Assembly (NCBI RefSeq): GCF_030503855.1
Contig: NZ_CP129971.1
Span: 1,743,501 to 1,807,500 of the forward strand
Origin: Marivirga salinae
GTDB lineage: Bacteria; Bacteroidota; Bacteroidia; Cytophagales; Cyclobacteriaceae
Direction of reading: 5' to 3'
Length of the DNA stretch: 64,000 nt
A program made the position numbers and the translations under genes. Within the stretch, counting starts at the first letter, position 1, and every line of letters begins with the position of its first letter. Positions 9,194-17,623 of this stretch are shown here, piece by piece. The notes below the pieces were generated by a model. That model was not told where the DNA came from, made no database searches, and saw only the letters and a list, made by a program, of their open reading frames with translations.

Positions 9194-10249
9194 ATGAACA
9201 AACAAGATGATTTATTTATGCAACGTGCCTTGCAATTGGCTGGTTACGGCAAATCAACGGTAAGCCCCAATCCTATGGTAGGTTGCGTAATTGTTTATGA
9301 TAAGAAAATAATAGGAGAGGGCTGGCATCAGAAAGCCGGTGAACCTCATGCCGAAGTTATGGCAATTCGCTCTGTAGAAAATGAGCTCTTATTAAAATCT
9401 GCCACTGCCTATGTCACCTTAGAACCCTGTGCTCATTACGGAAAAACTCCTCCCTGCGCTGAATTATTGGTTGAAAAGCAGTTGAAAAAAGTAGTGATTG
9501 GAGCAGTTGATCCTAATCCGTTAGTGGCAGGAAAAGGAATCGAAATCTTAAAAAATGCAGGAATTGAAGTGGAAACTGCAGTTTTGGAGAAAGAATGTTT
9601 AGAAATTAATAAAACCTTTTTCACTTTTATACAGAAAAAACGCCCTTACATTATTTTAAAATGGGCGCAGACAACTGATGGTTTTATCGCTAGGGAAGAT
9701 TTTGACTCAAAGTGGATTAGCAATCCTTTGTCTAGACAATTAGTACATAAATGGCGTACCGAGATTGATGCTATTTTAGTGGGGAAAAATACAGTTCAAT
9801 ATGATGATCCTCAGCTAACAGCACGTGATTGGGCAGGTAAAAATCCAGTTCGATTGGTAGTTGATCATCAATTTACTTTGAGCGAGGATTTAAAAATATT
9901 TGATGGTAAACAAAAAACGATCCTATTTCATTCTCAAGGTCAAATGATAAAAAAGCATGACGTTGAATCTGTCCAGTTGAATGAGAAAGATTTTTTAGGG
10001 GATATGATGAAATATTTACATCAAGAAAAAATTCAATCCGTTTTAGTAGAAGGCGGAGCTCAAACTGTACAATCCTTTATTGAGGCTGGATTATGGGATG
10101 AGGCTAGAATTTTCACCGCACCTATAAGCTTTGAAAAAGGCATTAAAGCAGCGGAACTAAAAAATCACAAGCTCGTTTCCCAAGAAAATATTCAAGATAA
10201 AAACCAGATGGATGTTTTAGCAATTTACCATAATTCAAATCCGTCTTAA
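9194..10249 (+). CDS. ribD: Bifunctional riboflavin biosynthesis deaminase/reductase RibD
   Basis: Carries out two successive riboflavin steps: deamination of the pyrimidine ring, then NADPH reduction of the ribosyl side chain. The N-terminal deaminase has zinc ligands H52 (in EPHAEV, with E54 as proton shuttle), C79 and C88 (PCAHYGKTPPC). The C-terminal reductase starts near RPYIILKWAQTTDGFIA and includes AILVGKNTVQYDDPQLTAR and VLVEGGAQT. The start MNKQDDLFMQRAL at 9194 fits the family better than the in-frame ATG at 9167, which adds nine unrelated residues. TAGTTTTG at 9180-9187 resembles a Bacteroidota -7 box and would put the transcript start at or next to 9194. ribE is at 13360. Confidence 0.95.
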   Translation: MNKQDDLFMQRALQLAGYGKSTVSPNPMVGCVIVYDKKIIGEGWHQKAGEPHAEVMAIRSVENELLLKSATAYVTLEPCAHYGKTPPCAELLVEKQLKKVVIGAVDPNPLVAGKGIEILKNAGIEVETAVLEKECLEINKTFFTFIQKKRPYIILKWAQTTDGFIAREDFDSKWISNPLSRQLVHKWRTEIDAILVGKNTVQYDDPQLTARDWAGKNPVRLVVDHQFTLSEDLKIFDGKQKTILFHSQGQMIKKHDVESVQLNEKDFLGDMMKYLHQEKIQSVLVEGGAQTVQSFIEAGLWDEARIFTAPISFEKGIKAAELKNHKLVSQENIQDKNQMDVLAIYHNSNPS

Positions 10250-10275
10250 ATATTAAATCTAATAATCTTACAAAA

Positions 10276-10758
10276 ATGTCAGAATCATTATTAATAGATG
10301 TTAACGCATCCAAAGAAGAAAAATACAAAGCTTTAATTCCGCAAATAAATGCCTTAGTAGATGGCGAGGAAGATGTTGTGGCGAATTTAGCTAATATCAC
10401 CGCTGGTTTGAAAGAAGCTTTTGGTTATTTCTGGATAGGTTTTTATATAGTTAAAAATGGAGAATTAGTGTTGGGGCCATTCCAAGGACCAATTGCTTGT
10501 ACCCGCATTCAGAAAGGTAAAGGTGTTTGTGGTTCAGTTTGGGCAGATGCTAAAACGATTATAGTGCCAGATGTGGAAGCTTTTCCAGGGCATATCGCAT
10601 GTAGTTCAGCATCTAAATCGGAAATAGTAGTGCCAGGCTTCAAAAATGATGAGGTGGCATTGGTTTTGGATATTGATAGTGATGAACTCAATACTTTTGA
10701 TGAGACAGATCAGAAATACTTAGAAGAATTAATGAAAACGGTTTCTAAATTTTTATAA
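10276..10758 (+). CDS. msrC: Free methionine-(R)-sulfoxide reductase (GAF domain)
   Basis: Reduces free L-methionine-(R)-sulfoxide in the cytosol, a thioredoxin-dependent repair reaction. The protein is one 160-aa GAF domain. The three cysteines of the fRMsr family are conserved at C75 (PIACTRI), C85 (GVCGSV) and C109 (HIACSSASKSE). Their 10- and 24-residue spacing equals that of the E. coli enzyme (C84, C94, C118), which separates this from ordinary sensory GAF domains. It lies 26 bases after ribD and may share its transcript. A 370-base gap with hairpins follows. Confidence 0.93.
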   Translation: MSESLLIDVNASKEEKYKALIPQINALVDGEEDVVANLANITAGLKEAFGYFWIGFYIVKNGELVLGPFQGPIACTRIQKGKGVCGSVWADAKTIIVPDVEAFPGHIACSSASKSEIVVPGFKNDEVALVLDIDSDELNTFDETDQKYLEELMKTVSKFL

Positions 10759-10792
10759 ATAGAGCCTATTAGGCAATTATCAATGCAATTAA

Positions 10793-10836
10793 GTTAAGGA
10801 AATTTCCTTAACGCGATTTTCGCTAAAGCGAAAAAA
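10793..10836. repeat. Perfect 20-bp palindrome followed by a T-rich hairpin
   Basis: GTTAAGGAAATTTCCTTAAC (10793-10812) is a perfect palindrome. It is followed at once by TTTTCGCT-aa-AGCGAAAA (10817-10834). The second hairpin could help to terminate msrC. The palindrome is longer than a terminator needs and could be a protein-binding site. The rest of the gap to hemF (10837-11129) has no gene. It includes a copy of the CCCG...GCGGGACAGGT element (about 10861-10880) and an A-rich AACCACAAAG-like stretch near 10930. Confidence 0.55.
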
Positions 10837-11129
10837 CTTTTGTTTTCTTTTGTATCTCTTCCCGATAAATGCGGGACAGGTCGTGGTTTGAATTTGCTAA
10901 GGTTGTTACAGATTACCACCATTATTTTTTAACCACAAAGAAGACAAGAGAACACATAAGAAAATAACCAAAGTTATTTTTTAGAATTTCAGTGAAACAT
11001 GTGACATCAAAGCTTAACTTAATAGCATTGAGGTAATTACTAGAGGATCATTTGTAGTGAGTTGAAAACAAGAGGCAAATGAAACATGTTTGTGCAATTT
11101 AATTTTAGAATCCATATAAGACTTATTTA

Positions 11130-12047
11130 ATGAATAGTGATAAAGCTTCAATAGGACATTTTTTTCAAGAATTACAAGCTGATATCTGCGATAAAATTTC
11201 GGCTACTGATGGCAAAGGCAAATTTGAAATTGACGATTGGAGACACTCCAAAGGGGGAGGAGGTAAATCCCGCTTATTACAAAACGGAAATATTCTAGAA
11301 AAAGCTGGAGTGAATTTTTCAGCTGTTGAAGGGCCAGCTCCAGAAGGATTATTAAAAACCTTGGAAATTGATGCTAATCAATCAGATAATCTCAGTTTTT
11401 TTGCCACCGGAGTTTCCATAGTAATGCACCCTTTCAGTCCTATGGTGCCAATCATTCACATGAATGTGCGTTATTTTGAATTAAGTAATGGTACTTACTG
11501 GTTTGGAGGAGGAATTGACCTTACACCACATGTTATTGATAAATCACAAGCCCAATACTTCCATCAGGAGATTAAAAAAGTTTGTGACAAGCATGATATG
11601 GACTATTATCCCAAATTCAAAAAGTGGGCAGATGATTACTTTTATTTGCCGCACCGAAATGAAACCCGTGGAGTAGGTGGTATTTTCTTTGATCGTCTTA
11701 TTGAAAATGAAAAGCATAGCAAAGAAGATATTTTTGCTTTTGTACAAGATGTCGGGAAATTATTTGCTCCAGTTTACAGCCATTTAATGGAAATCAATAA
11801 GGATAAAAGCTTTTCTGAAGAACATAAAAATTGGCAGTATCTGAGAAGAGGGAGATATGTTGAGTTTAATTTAGTGTGGGATAGGGGCACAAAATTCGGA
11901 TTACAAACCAATGGAAGAACTGAATCCATTTTAATGAGCATGCCACCTCAAGCTAATTGGGAATATGATTATCAAGCTGAAAAGGATTTTGAAAAAGAAA
12001 CTTCGGCTTTATTGAAAAAAGAGGTGGATTGGGTGAATATTCTATAA
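11130..12047 (+). CDS. hemF: Oxygen-dependent coproporphyrinogen III oxidase
   Basis: Converts coproporphyrinogen III to protoporphyrinogen IX with molecular oxygen, late in haem synthesis. 305 aa, close to the E. coli HemF length. Family blocks in order are NGNILEKAGVNFSAVEG, PIIHMNVRYFE, YWFGGGIDLTP, WADDYFYLPHRNETRGVGGI with FFDRL after it, and FNLVWDRGTKFGLQTNGRTE. The many conserved residues leave little doubt. It is probably transcribed alone from the 370-base upstream gap. The oxygen-dependent form implies an aerobic lifestyle. Confidence 0.97.
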   Translation: MNSDKASIGHFFQELQADICDKISATDGKGKFEIDDWRHSKGGGGKSRLLQNGNILEKAGVNFSAVEGPAPEGLLKTLEIDANQSDNLSFFATGVSIVMHPFSPMVPIIHMNVRYFELSNGTYWFGGGIDLTPHVIDKSQAQYFHQEIKKVCDKHDMDYYPKFKKWADDYFYLPHRNETRGVGGIFFDRLIENEKHSKEDIFAFVQDVGKLFAPVYSHLMEINKDKSFSEEHKNWQYLRRGRYVEFNLVWDRGTKFGLQTNGRTESILMSMPPQANWEYDYQAEKDFEKETSALLKKEVDWVNIL

Positions 12048-12100
12048 GCTATTTTTAGGTCATTTGTTAGTTATCCATTATTTTCCCAAAATTTTTAAGA

Positions 12101-12676
12101 ATGCTAGAATCCCTAATAGAACTCGACCAACAATTTTTTCTTTGGCTTAATGGATTGCATGCTGATTGGCTCGATCCGATCATGTTAGCCATTACTGGAA
12201 GAAATATCTGGATTCCACTTTATGCTGTGATTTTGTTTTTTGTTATCAGAAAGTTAAAGTGGCAAAGCTGGTCTATGATGATAGCCTTTGCATTATTAAT
12301 CACTTTGGCTGATCAGGCAGCATCAGGATTTTTTAAGCCCTTTTTTGAGCGTTATCGCCCTTGCCATGAACCAGCTATTCAGGAGATGGTACACTTAGTA
12401 AAACATTGTGGAGGCCAATATGGATTTGCCTCCAGTCATGCATTTAACACATTTGCTTTAGCCTTTTTTCTATTCTTTATTTACAGAAATGTATATGCAA
12501 GATGGATGATTGTATGGGCTGTGGTAGTATCTTACTCAAGAATATATGTTGGAGTTCACTATCCTGGAGATATAATAATGGGAGCTATTTTAGGATTATT
12601 AGCAGCGATAATAACCTATCAGTTGTACAAAAGAATTTTCCCTAATCACTTAGAGAAAATTCATAGTACCGTATAG
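12101..12676 (+). CDS. PAP2-family membrane phosphatase
   Basis: Integral-membrane phosphatase (191 aa) of the PAP2 superfamily, acting on lipid phosphates such as undecaprenyl diphosphate or lipid A/phosphatidylglycerol phosphate. The three motifs are KPFFERYRP (KX6RP), SSHAF (variant of PSGH) and SRIYVGVHYPGD (SRX5HX3D), between about five hydrophobic segments. The exact substrate cannot be decided. Its last 27 bases overlap the 3' end of the convergent LytTR regulator, so the two transcripts are antisense at their ends. Confidence 0.88.
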   Translation: MLESLIELDQQFFLWLNGLHADWLDPIMLAITGRNIWIPLYAVILFFVIRKLKWQSWSMMIAFALLITLADQAASGFFKPFFERYRPCHEPAIQEMVHLVKHCGGQYGFASSHAFNTFALAFFLFFIYRNVYARWMIVWAVVVSYSRIYVGVHYPGDIIMGAILGLLAAIITYQLYKRIFPNHLEKIHSTV

Positions 12677-13348
12677 TGTTTCTTTATAGGAAGCCCCAAT
12701 AGGAATTGATTTAACTTTAATATGCACTGTTAAATCTTCTATATAATCTATCTTTTCAATATTCACAATAAAAGATCGGTGTACTCGGACAAATCTATGT
12801 ACTGGTAATTTTTTCTCCACACCTTTCATTGTGTGGTGTACAATGTATTTTTTGGCTTCTGTATTGATAACCACATAATCAGCTAAAGCTTCAACAAAAA
12901 GAATATCTTGTAATCTTAAATGAACAATTTTTCCATCACTTTTGATGAAAATGTGCTCTATGATATTTTTCTTTTTACGGAAAGCTTCAATATTTCTTTG
13001 AGCTTTATTGATGGCTTGAACAAATCTTTCATATTCAAATGGCTTAACTAAGTAGTCTGTCACTTTTTGCTCAAAGGCATCTACTGCATAGCTATCATTT
13101 GCTGTGACTAGAATTACTTCATATCCATTATTTAACCTTTGTGTCAACTCTATACCCGTCATTTCAGGCATTTGAACATCTAGAAAAATAATATCAACCT
13201 CATTTTCTTCTAATAAATCAAGAGCTTTGGCAGCATTCTCTGCCTCAGTTACTAATTTTAAACCATTAGTTTCTTTGATCTGTTTAGAAATATATTGTCT
13301 GAATATTGGATCATCGTCCACTATCATGCAATTCAATTCTGAAGCCAT
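12650..13348 (-). CDS. LytTR-family response regulator
   Basis: Two-component regulator (232 aa): CheY-like receiver at 1-120 with acidic pocket D11-D13, phosphoacceptor D57 (DIIFLDVQMPEMTG) and lysine in YLVKPF, followed by a LytTR DNA-binding domain (about 135-232; HIFIKSDGKIVHLRLQDILF, FVRVHRSFIVN). LytTR regulators usually pair with LytS/YehU-type histidine kinases, but none is adjacent. ribE follows upstream on the same strand with 11 bases between its stop and this start, so the regulator could be cotranscribed downstream of ribE. The target genes are unknown. Confidence 0.93.
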   Translation of the reverse strand: MASELNCMIVDDDPIFRQYISKQIKETNGLKLVTEAENAAKALDLLEENEVDIIFLDVQMPEMTGIELTQRLNNGYEVILVTANDSYAVDAFEQKVTDYLVKPFEYERFVQAINKAQRNIEAFRKKKNIIEHIFIKSDGKIVHLRLQDILFVEALADYVVINTEAKKYIVHHTMKGVEKKLPVHRFVRVHRSFIVNIEKIDYIEDLTVHIKVKSIPIGASYKETLYGTMNFL

Positions 13349-13359
13349 AGTGTAGTAGG

Positions 13360-13947
13360 TTAGTTAGTTTTATTGATTAGTTTATGTACATATTTCCCAA
13401 TTATATCGAATTCTAAGTTCACTTCATCGTTTTTTTTCATTTTTTTGAAGTTTGTGTGCTCAAAAGTGTAGGGAATTATGGCCACACTAAACTTTTCATC
13501 AGACACATCAAAGCAAGTGAGACTCACACCGTTAATGCAAATGGAGCCTTTTTCGACCAGTACATTTTCAGATGAATCATAAGAAAATTCAAAAATCCAA
13601 CTTCCATCTTCATCTTTTATGTTAAGGCATTTTCCTTTCCCATCCACATGTCCTTGCACTATATGCCCATCAAGCCTGCCGTTCATGATCATGCATCTTT
13701 CTAAATTGACATAATCTCCTTCTTGCAGATTGCCAATGGATGATTTTTGCAGTGTTTCATTCACGGCTACAACCGTATGCGCATCAGCGTGTAACTCGGT
13801 GACGGTGAGACAAACCCCATTATGAGAAATACTTTGATCTATTTTTAATTCATTAGAGATATCACTTTTTATGGTCAGCTTTAGATTACTTCCTTCTTTT
13901 TCAGCTGATTTAATTTCCCCTAATGATTCTATGATTCCTGTAAACAT
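13360..13947 (-). CDS. ribE: Riboflavin synthase alpha chain
   Basis: Dismutates two 6,7-dimethyl-8-ribityllumazine molecules to riboflavin and the pyrimidinedione. 195 aa, with the expected duplicated lumazine-binding domains. Domain 1 begins MFTGIIESLGEI with ISHNGVCLTVTEL; domain 2 begins GHIVQGHVDGKG with ICINGVSLTCFD. The protein ends IIGKYVHKLI, also typical. It is separate from ribD (9194), as is common where rib genes are scattered. No FMN riboswitch is evident in the 147-base upstream gap. Confidence 0.95.
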   Translation of the reverse strand: MFTGIIESLGEIKSAEKEGSNLKLTIKSDISNELKIDQSISHNGVCLTVTELHADAHTVVAVNETLQKSSIGNLQEGDYVNLERCMIMNGRLDGHIVQGHVDGKGKCLNIKDEDGSWIFEFSYDSSENVLVEKGSICINGVSLTCFDVSDEKFSVAIIPYTFEHTNFKKMKKNDEVNLEFDIIGKYVHKLINKTN

Positions 13948-14094
13948 TATGTAATATTAATAAAAGTAAATGGATTGAGAAACAGCTTTTAATCCAAATA
14001 GTTTAGAAAATAAAAATAGGGAGACGTCATCTTGGTCCTGAGTAATCGGGATCATATTTTAAAAAAAAAAGAAATTATCCGTGATCTATTTTTA

Positions 14095-15003
14095 TCAATT
14101 CATTTTATTCCTTTTGATCAAGAACTCAGCCATTACTTTTTGAATATTATCATTGATATCAACCCTTGTTAAATCCACTTTATATTGATGACATTTTAAG
14201 GCAATTTGCTTATAATATTCATCTACCTTTTTATGATAAGTCTCTTTTATTTGAGACGGGTTTAATTTCATTTTTTGACCACTCTCCAGATCTTCAATTA
14301 CATAAGGTCGGTCTTCTAAATCAAAATCAAGCTCAGTAGATGGTTCATTTACTTGAAAGAATAGTACTTCATGTTTCCTATGTTTGATATGTTGAATGGA
14401 TTTAAAAAATTCTTCCAATTGCTCGGGCTTTGTCATCAAATCACTGAAAATAATTACCAGTGAGCGTTTATGGATTTTTTCAGCAACGATATGAAGACTT
14501 TGACTGATTTCAGTGCTTTTATGCTGCTGGTTTTGATTTAATATCTTTTGTAAATGGATAAAAATGTTCTGAAGGTGAGCTCTTGTTGATTTGGCTTCTG
14601 TGAAAACATCAATTTTATCTGAAAAGGAAATTAAGCCAACTGCATCTCTTTGTCTTTGCAGTAAATAAGCCAATGTTGATGCGGCTAAAATACTGAATCT
14701 AATTTTCCCATTATTTTGAGTTGGATAATACATAGAAGAACTGTTATCTAACAAAATATAAGCTCTTAGATTAGTTTCTTCATCGTATCTTTTCGTGTAA
14801 AGCCTGTCTGTTTTCGCATAAACTTTCCAATCAATATGACGGGTGCTTTCTCCTGTGTTGTATAATCTGTGCTCAGCAAATTCTACTGAAAAACCATGGA
14901 AAGGGGATTTATGCATGCCCGTAATGAATCCTTCTACCAGCTGCTTAGCCAATAAATCTAATGAAGGAATTTCAGGAAGGTTTTCTAATGATATATCCAT
15001 CAA
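14095..15003 (-). CDS. DUF58 domain protein (vWA-like fold)
   Basis: 302-aa soluble protein of the DUF58 family. The family-typical block HRLYNTGESTRHIDWKVYA (about 48-66) is followed by RLYTKRYDEETNLRAYILLD and a MIDAS-like DNSSSMY motif. In many bacteria DUF58 proteins occur with MoxR AAA+ ATPases and vWA proteins and are thought to act in envelope or oxidative-stress assemblies. Here no moxR gene is next to it. It is divergent from the PUR-family gene at 15126. Specific function unknown. Confidence 0.85.
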   Translation of the reverse strand: MMDISLENLPEIPSLDLLAKQLVEGFITGMHKSPFHGFSVEFAEHRLYNTGESTRHIDWKVYAKTDRLYTKRYDEETNLRAYILLDNSSSMYYPTQNNGKIRFSILAASTLAYLLQRQRDAVGLISFSDKIDVFTEAKSTRAHLQNIFIHLQKILNQNQQHKSTEISQSLHIVAEKIHKRSLVIIFSDLMTKPEQLEEFFKSIQHIKHRKHEVLFFQVNEPSTELDFDLEDRPYVIEDLESGQKMKLNPSQIKETYHKKVDEYYKQIALKCHQYKVDLTRVDINDNIQKVMAEFLIKRNKMN

Positions 15004-15125
15004 TATTATATACTTATTTATTTAAAGTTATGTTTTGGCAATTTAAGAAGGTCAATTTGCAAAAGTGTAAGGGTTTATACTATATTTAAGCCAAATAATA
15101 AAAAAACAACATTTAAGAAAGCGTA

Positions 15126-15440
15126 GTGAAAGAGTTTATGGAAAGAGAACAGGAAGAATTATTTTCAAAGAGAGTAAGGGCAGGTAAAAGAACTTATTTT
15201 TTTGATGTAAGAACAACGAAGGCTAACGATTATTATTTAACTATCACTGAAAGCAAAAGAAAACCTAAAGATGATGGGTTTACTTTTGAGAAGCACAAAA
15301 TATTCTTGTATAAAGAAGATTTCAACAAATTCGTAAATGCCTTAAACGAAAGTGTTGAACATATCAAAACTGATTTAATGCCAGAATTTGACTTCACTCA
15401 ATTCGATAGAGATGAAGATGATGATTCAAGCTGGGATTAA
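15126..15440 (+). CDS. PUR-alpha/beta/gamma-like nucleic-acid-binding protein (DUF3276)
   Basis: Small basic protein (104 aa) of the bacterial PUR family, related to eukaryotic Pur-alpha and Borrelia BpuR, which bind single-stranded DNA and RNA. One PUR repeat is visible: LFSKRVRAGKRTYFFDVR, then DYYLTITESKRK and KHKIFLYKEDFNKFVNAL. The acidic tail ends DEDDDSSWD. The start is GTG at 15126 or ATG at 15138; an in-frame TAA at 15114-15116 rules out anything longer. It is a single-gene unit with a terminator about 20 bases downstream. Confidence 0.85.
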   Translation: MKEFMEREQEELFSKRVRAGKRTYFFDVRTTKANDYYLTITESKRKPKDDGFTFEKHKIFLYKEDFNKFVNALNESVEHIKTDLMPEFDFTQFDRDEDDDSSWD

Positions 15441-15458
15441 TTTATTCTAAAAATTTTA

Positions 15459-15500
15459 TAAATAGAGCTCCTATTTACTTCAAGGAGCTTTATTTATTTT
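15459..15500 (+). terminator. Terminator hairpin after the PUR-family gene
   Basis: AAATAGAGCTCCT (about 15460-15472) pairs with AGGAGCTTTATTT (15483-15495), with one G-T wobble and a 10-nt loop, and is followed by ATTTTATT. The stop codon of the preceding gene is 20 bases upstream. Confidence 0.7.
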
Positions 15501-15602
15501 ATTATTCGGGATTTAATTTTTAATCAATTACAAGGATTTATAAATTCTAAGTCAGAACTTTGGGCTTCATTGTAGAATTTCAAATTCCTGAACTTTGATT
15601 TG

Positions 15603-16643
15603 ATGTATAAATCCATAATTAGACCATTATTATTTCAGCTTTCTGCTGAAAAAGCCCACCATTTTACTTTTACATTAGCTAAATTTTTCTTCAATATACC
15701 TGGGGTAAAATCCATTAATAGAAGCTTATTTCAAGTAAAATCTCCTAAACTGGAGCGAGAATTATTTGGTTTGAAATTTCCTAATCCAGTAGGTCTAGCA
15801 GCAGGTTTTGATAAAGATGCAAAACTCATTGATGAATTGGCATCCTTAGGTTTTGGCTTTATTGAAATAGGAACCATCACACCAAAAGCTCAGCCAGGCA
15901 ACCCTAAACCGCGACTTTTCAGATTACAAGATGATAGTGGTATCATAAACAGAATGGGATTTAATAATCAAGGAATTGAATCGGCTATCAAGAATTTGAA
16001 AAAACGAAAAAGCAAAGTAATAATTGGTGGAAACATCGGTAAAAATAAAGTGACTCCAAACGAAGAAGCTTTTAATGATTATGAAAAATGTTTTCTTCAG
16101 CTTTATCCGTATGTGGATTATTTTGTCGTGAATGTGAGCTCGCCAAATACTCCTGGATTGCGTGAGCTTCAAGAAAAAGAGCCCTTAATGCAGTTGCTAA
16201 ATCACTTAATGCAACTTAATGAACAGCAAGAAAAAACTAAACCTATATTATTAAAAATTGCCCCTGATTTAACTAATCAACAACTCGATGATATAATTGA
16301 AATTGTAAGAGAGACGAAAATTGATGGGGTCATTGCTACTAATACTACCATAAGTCGTGATGGTTTGAAAGCTCCAGAGTCAACCATTAAGGAAATTGGA
16401 AATGGCGGTTTAAGTGGAAAACCATTAGGCAAAAGATCCACAGAAGTGATTCGTTACTTAAATGAAAAATCCAATGCTGCATTTCCAATAATTGGAGTTG
16501 GAGGAATTATGTCTGCTGCAGATGCTCTTGAAAAGTTAGAAGTGGGTGCAAGTTTAGTGCAGTTATATTCTGGCTTTATTTACGAAGGTCCAGCTTTGAT
16601 TAAAAGTATTAATAGGGCTATTCTTAAAAGACCAATAGCATAA
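15603..16643 (+). CDS. pyrD: Dihydroorotate dehydrogenase (quinone), class 2
   Basis: Membrane-associated flavoenzyme oxidising dihydroorotate to orotate with quinone in pyrimidine synthesis. About 346 aa. The N-terminal helix typical of class 2 ([20 protein letters not shown]) is present, then [19 protein letters not shown] (FMN site), [10 protein letters not shown], and [17 protein letters not shown], where the serine acts as the class 2 catalytic base. The glycine-rich phosphate-binding loops IIGVGGI and LVQLYSGF close the barrel. ATG at 15603 is preferred to the TTG one codon upstream. Confidence 0.96.
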   Translation: MYKSIIRPLLFQLSAEKAHHFTFTLAKFFFNIPGVKSINRSLFQVKSPKLERELFGLKFPNPVGLAAGFDKDAKLIDELASLGFGFIEIGTITPKAQPGNPKPRLFRLQDDSGIINRMGFNNQGIESAIKNLKKRKSKVIIGGNIGKNKVTPNEEAFNDYEKCFLQLYPYVDYFVVNVSSPNTPGLRELQEKEPLMQLLNHLMQLNEQQEKTKPILLKIAPDLTNQQLDDIIEIVRETKIDGVIATNTTISRDGLKAPESTIKEIGNGGLSGKPLGKRSTEVIRYLNEKSNAAFPIIGVGGIMSAADALEKLEVGASLVQLYSGFIYEGPALIKSINRAILKRPIA

Positions 16644-16709
16644 AATTAACAACTGCTAATTGCAGAAAAGAAATAAATTCAGCATTTTTCGGTTAAAAAA
16701 CTGACTATC

Positions 16710-17606
16710 ATGGAACAAAGTGCTGTAACTGCCATATTTCTTCCTTTGGCTTTAGGAATTATCATGTTGGGGATGGGAATGACGCTCACTCTTAATGATT
16801 TTAGAAAAGTCGCACTCTATCCAAAAGCAGCTGTTATCGGATTGATCAGTCAACTCATTCTTTTACCACTGATTGGGTTTGGTTTAGCCGCTTTAATTTT
16901 CACAATTCCAGAACTTGCGGTTGGGTTGATTTTAATAGCTCTTTGTCCGGGCGGAGCAACTTCTAATTTAATTTCTCATTTAGCAAAAGCTGATTTGGCT
17001 TTATCCATAAGTTTAACTGCAATAAGTAGTATTATTACCAATTTCAGTATTCCGATTTTATTGAATATTGCTTTAGCGCATTATATGACTGGGGAAAAGG
17101 CTATAACACTTCCTTTCTTTAAGACTTTTATTCAAATCTTTTTAGTGACTATTTTCCCAGTAGTTATAGGAATGATTATCAAGAAAAAGCGTCCTCATTT
17201 CGCCTTAAAATCTGAAAAGGCAATGAATATAATTTCTACATTCTTTTTTATCTTGATTTTATTAGCGGCAATCCTAAAGGAAAGGGAGAATATCATTCCT
17301 TATTTTGAACAAGCAGGAGTAGCGGCTATTATTTTAAATATATCAGCTTTATTAATGGGTTTTATTTTGGGTAAATTATTTGGTTTAAATAAAAGACAAA
17401 GAAGCTCTATTGCAATAGAAACAGGTATTCAAAATGGAACTTTAGCCATCGCATTAGCTTTAAGTCCGGCAATATTAAATAATACGCAAATGGCAGTGCC
17501 CGCAGCAATTTACAGCTTATTGATGTTTGTGACCGCTGCTGTAGTTATTCTGATTTCTAAAAAACAAAACTCACAAGAGGCTTTAAAAGAACTATCTTTA
17601 TCCTAA
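16710..17606 (+). CDS. Bile acid:sodium symporter (BASS) family transporter
   Basis: Inner-membrane protein (298 aa) with about nine hydrophobic segments, of the BASS/SBF family of Na+-coupled organic-anion transporters. The family blocks IMLGMGMTLTLNDFRKV near the N-terminus, ALCPGGATSNLISHLAKADL, and the late IETGIQNGTLAIALAL match well. In bacteria the substrates vary (pantoate, keto acids, taurocholate in the model structures), so the transported compound is unknown. It lies 66 bases after pyrD and 17 bases before the M28 peptidase. Confidence 0.92.
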   Translation: MEQSAVTAIFLPLALGIIMLGMGMTLTLNDFRKVALYPKAAVIGLISQLILLPLIGFGLAALIFTIPELAVGLILIALCPGGATSNLISHLAKADLALSISLTAISSIITNFSIPILLNIALAHYMTGEKAITLPFFKTFIQIFLVTIFPVVIGMIIKKKRPHFALKSEKAMNIISTFFFILILLAAILKERENIIPYFEQAGVAAIILNISALLMGFILGKLFGLNKRQRSSIAIETGIQNGTLAIALALSPAILNNTQMAVPAAIYSLLMFVTAAVVILISKKQNSQEALKELSLS

Positions 17607-17623
17607 ATCTGAAATTAAAAATC

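Noticed and set aside
10837..11129. Small RNA or riboswitch upstream of hemF
   Set aside because: No known riboswitch core or consistent stem set is visible; only AT-rich sequence and relic repeats.
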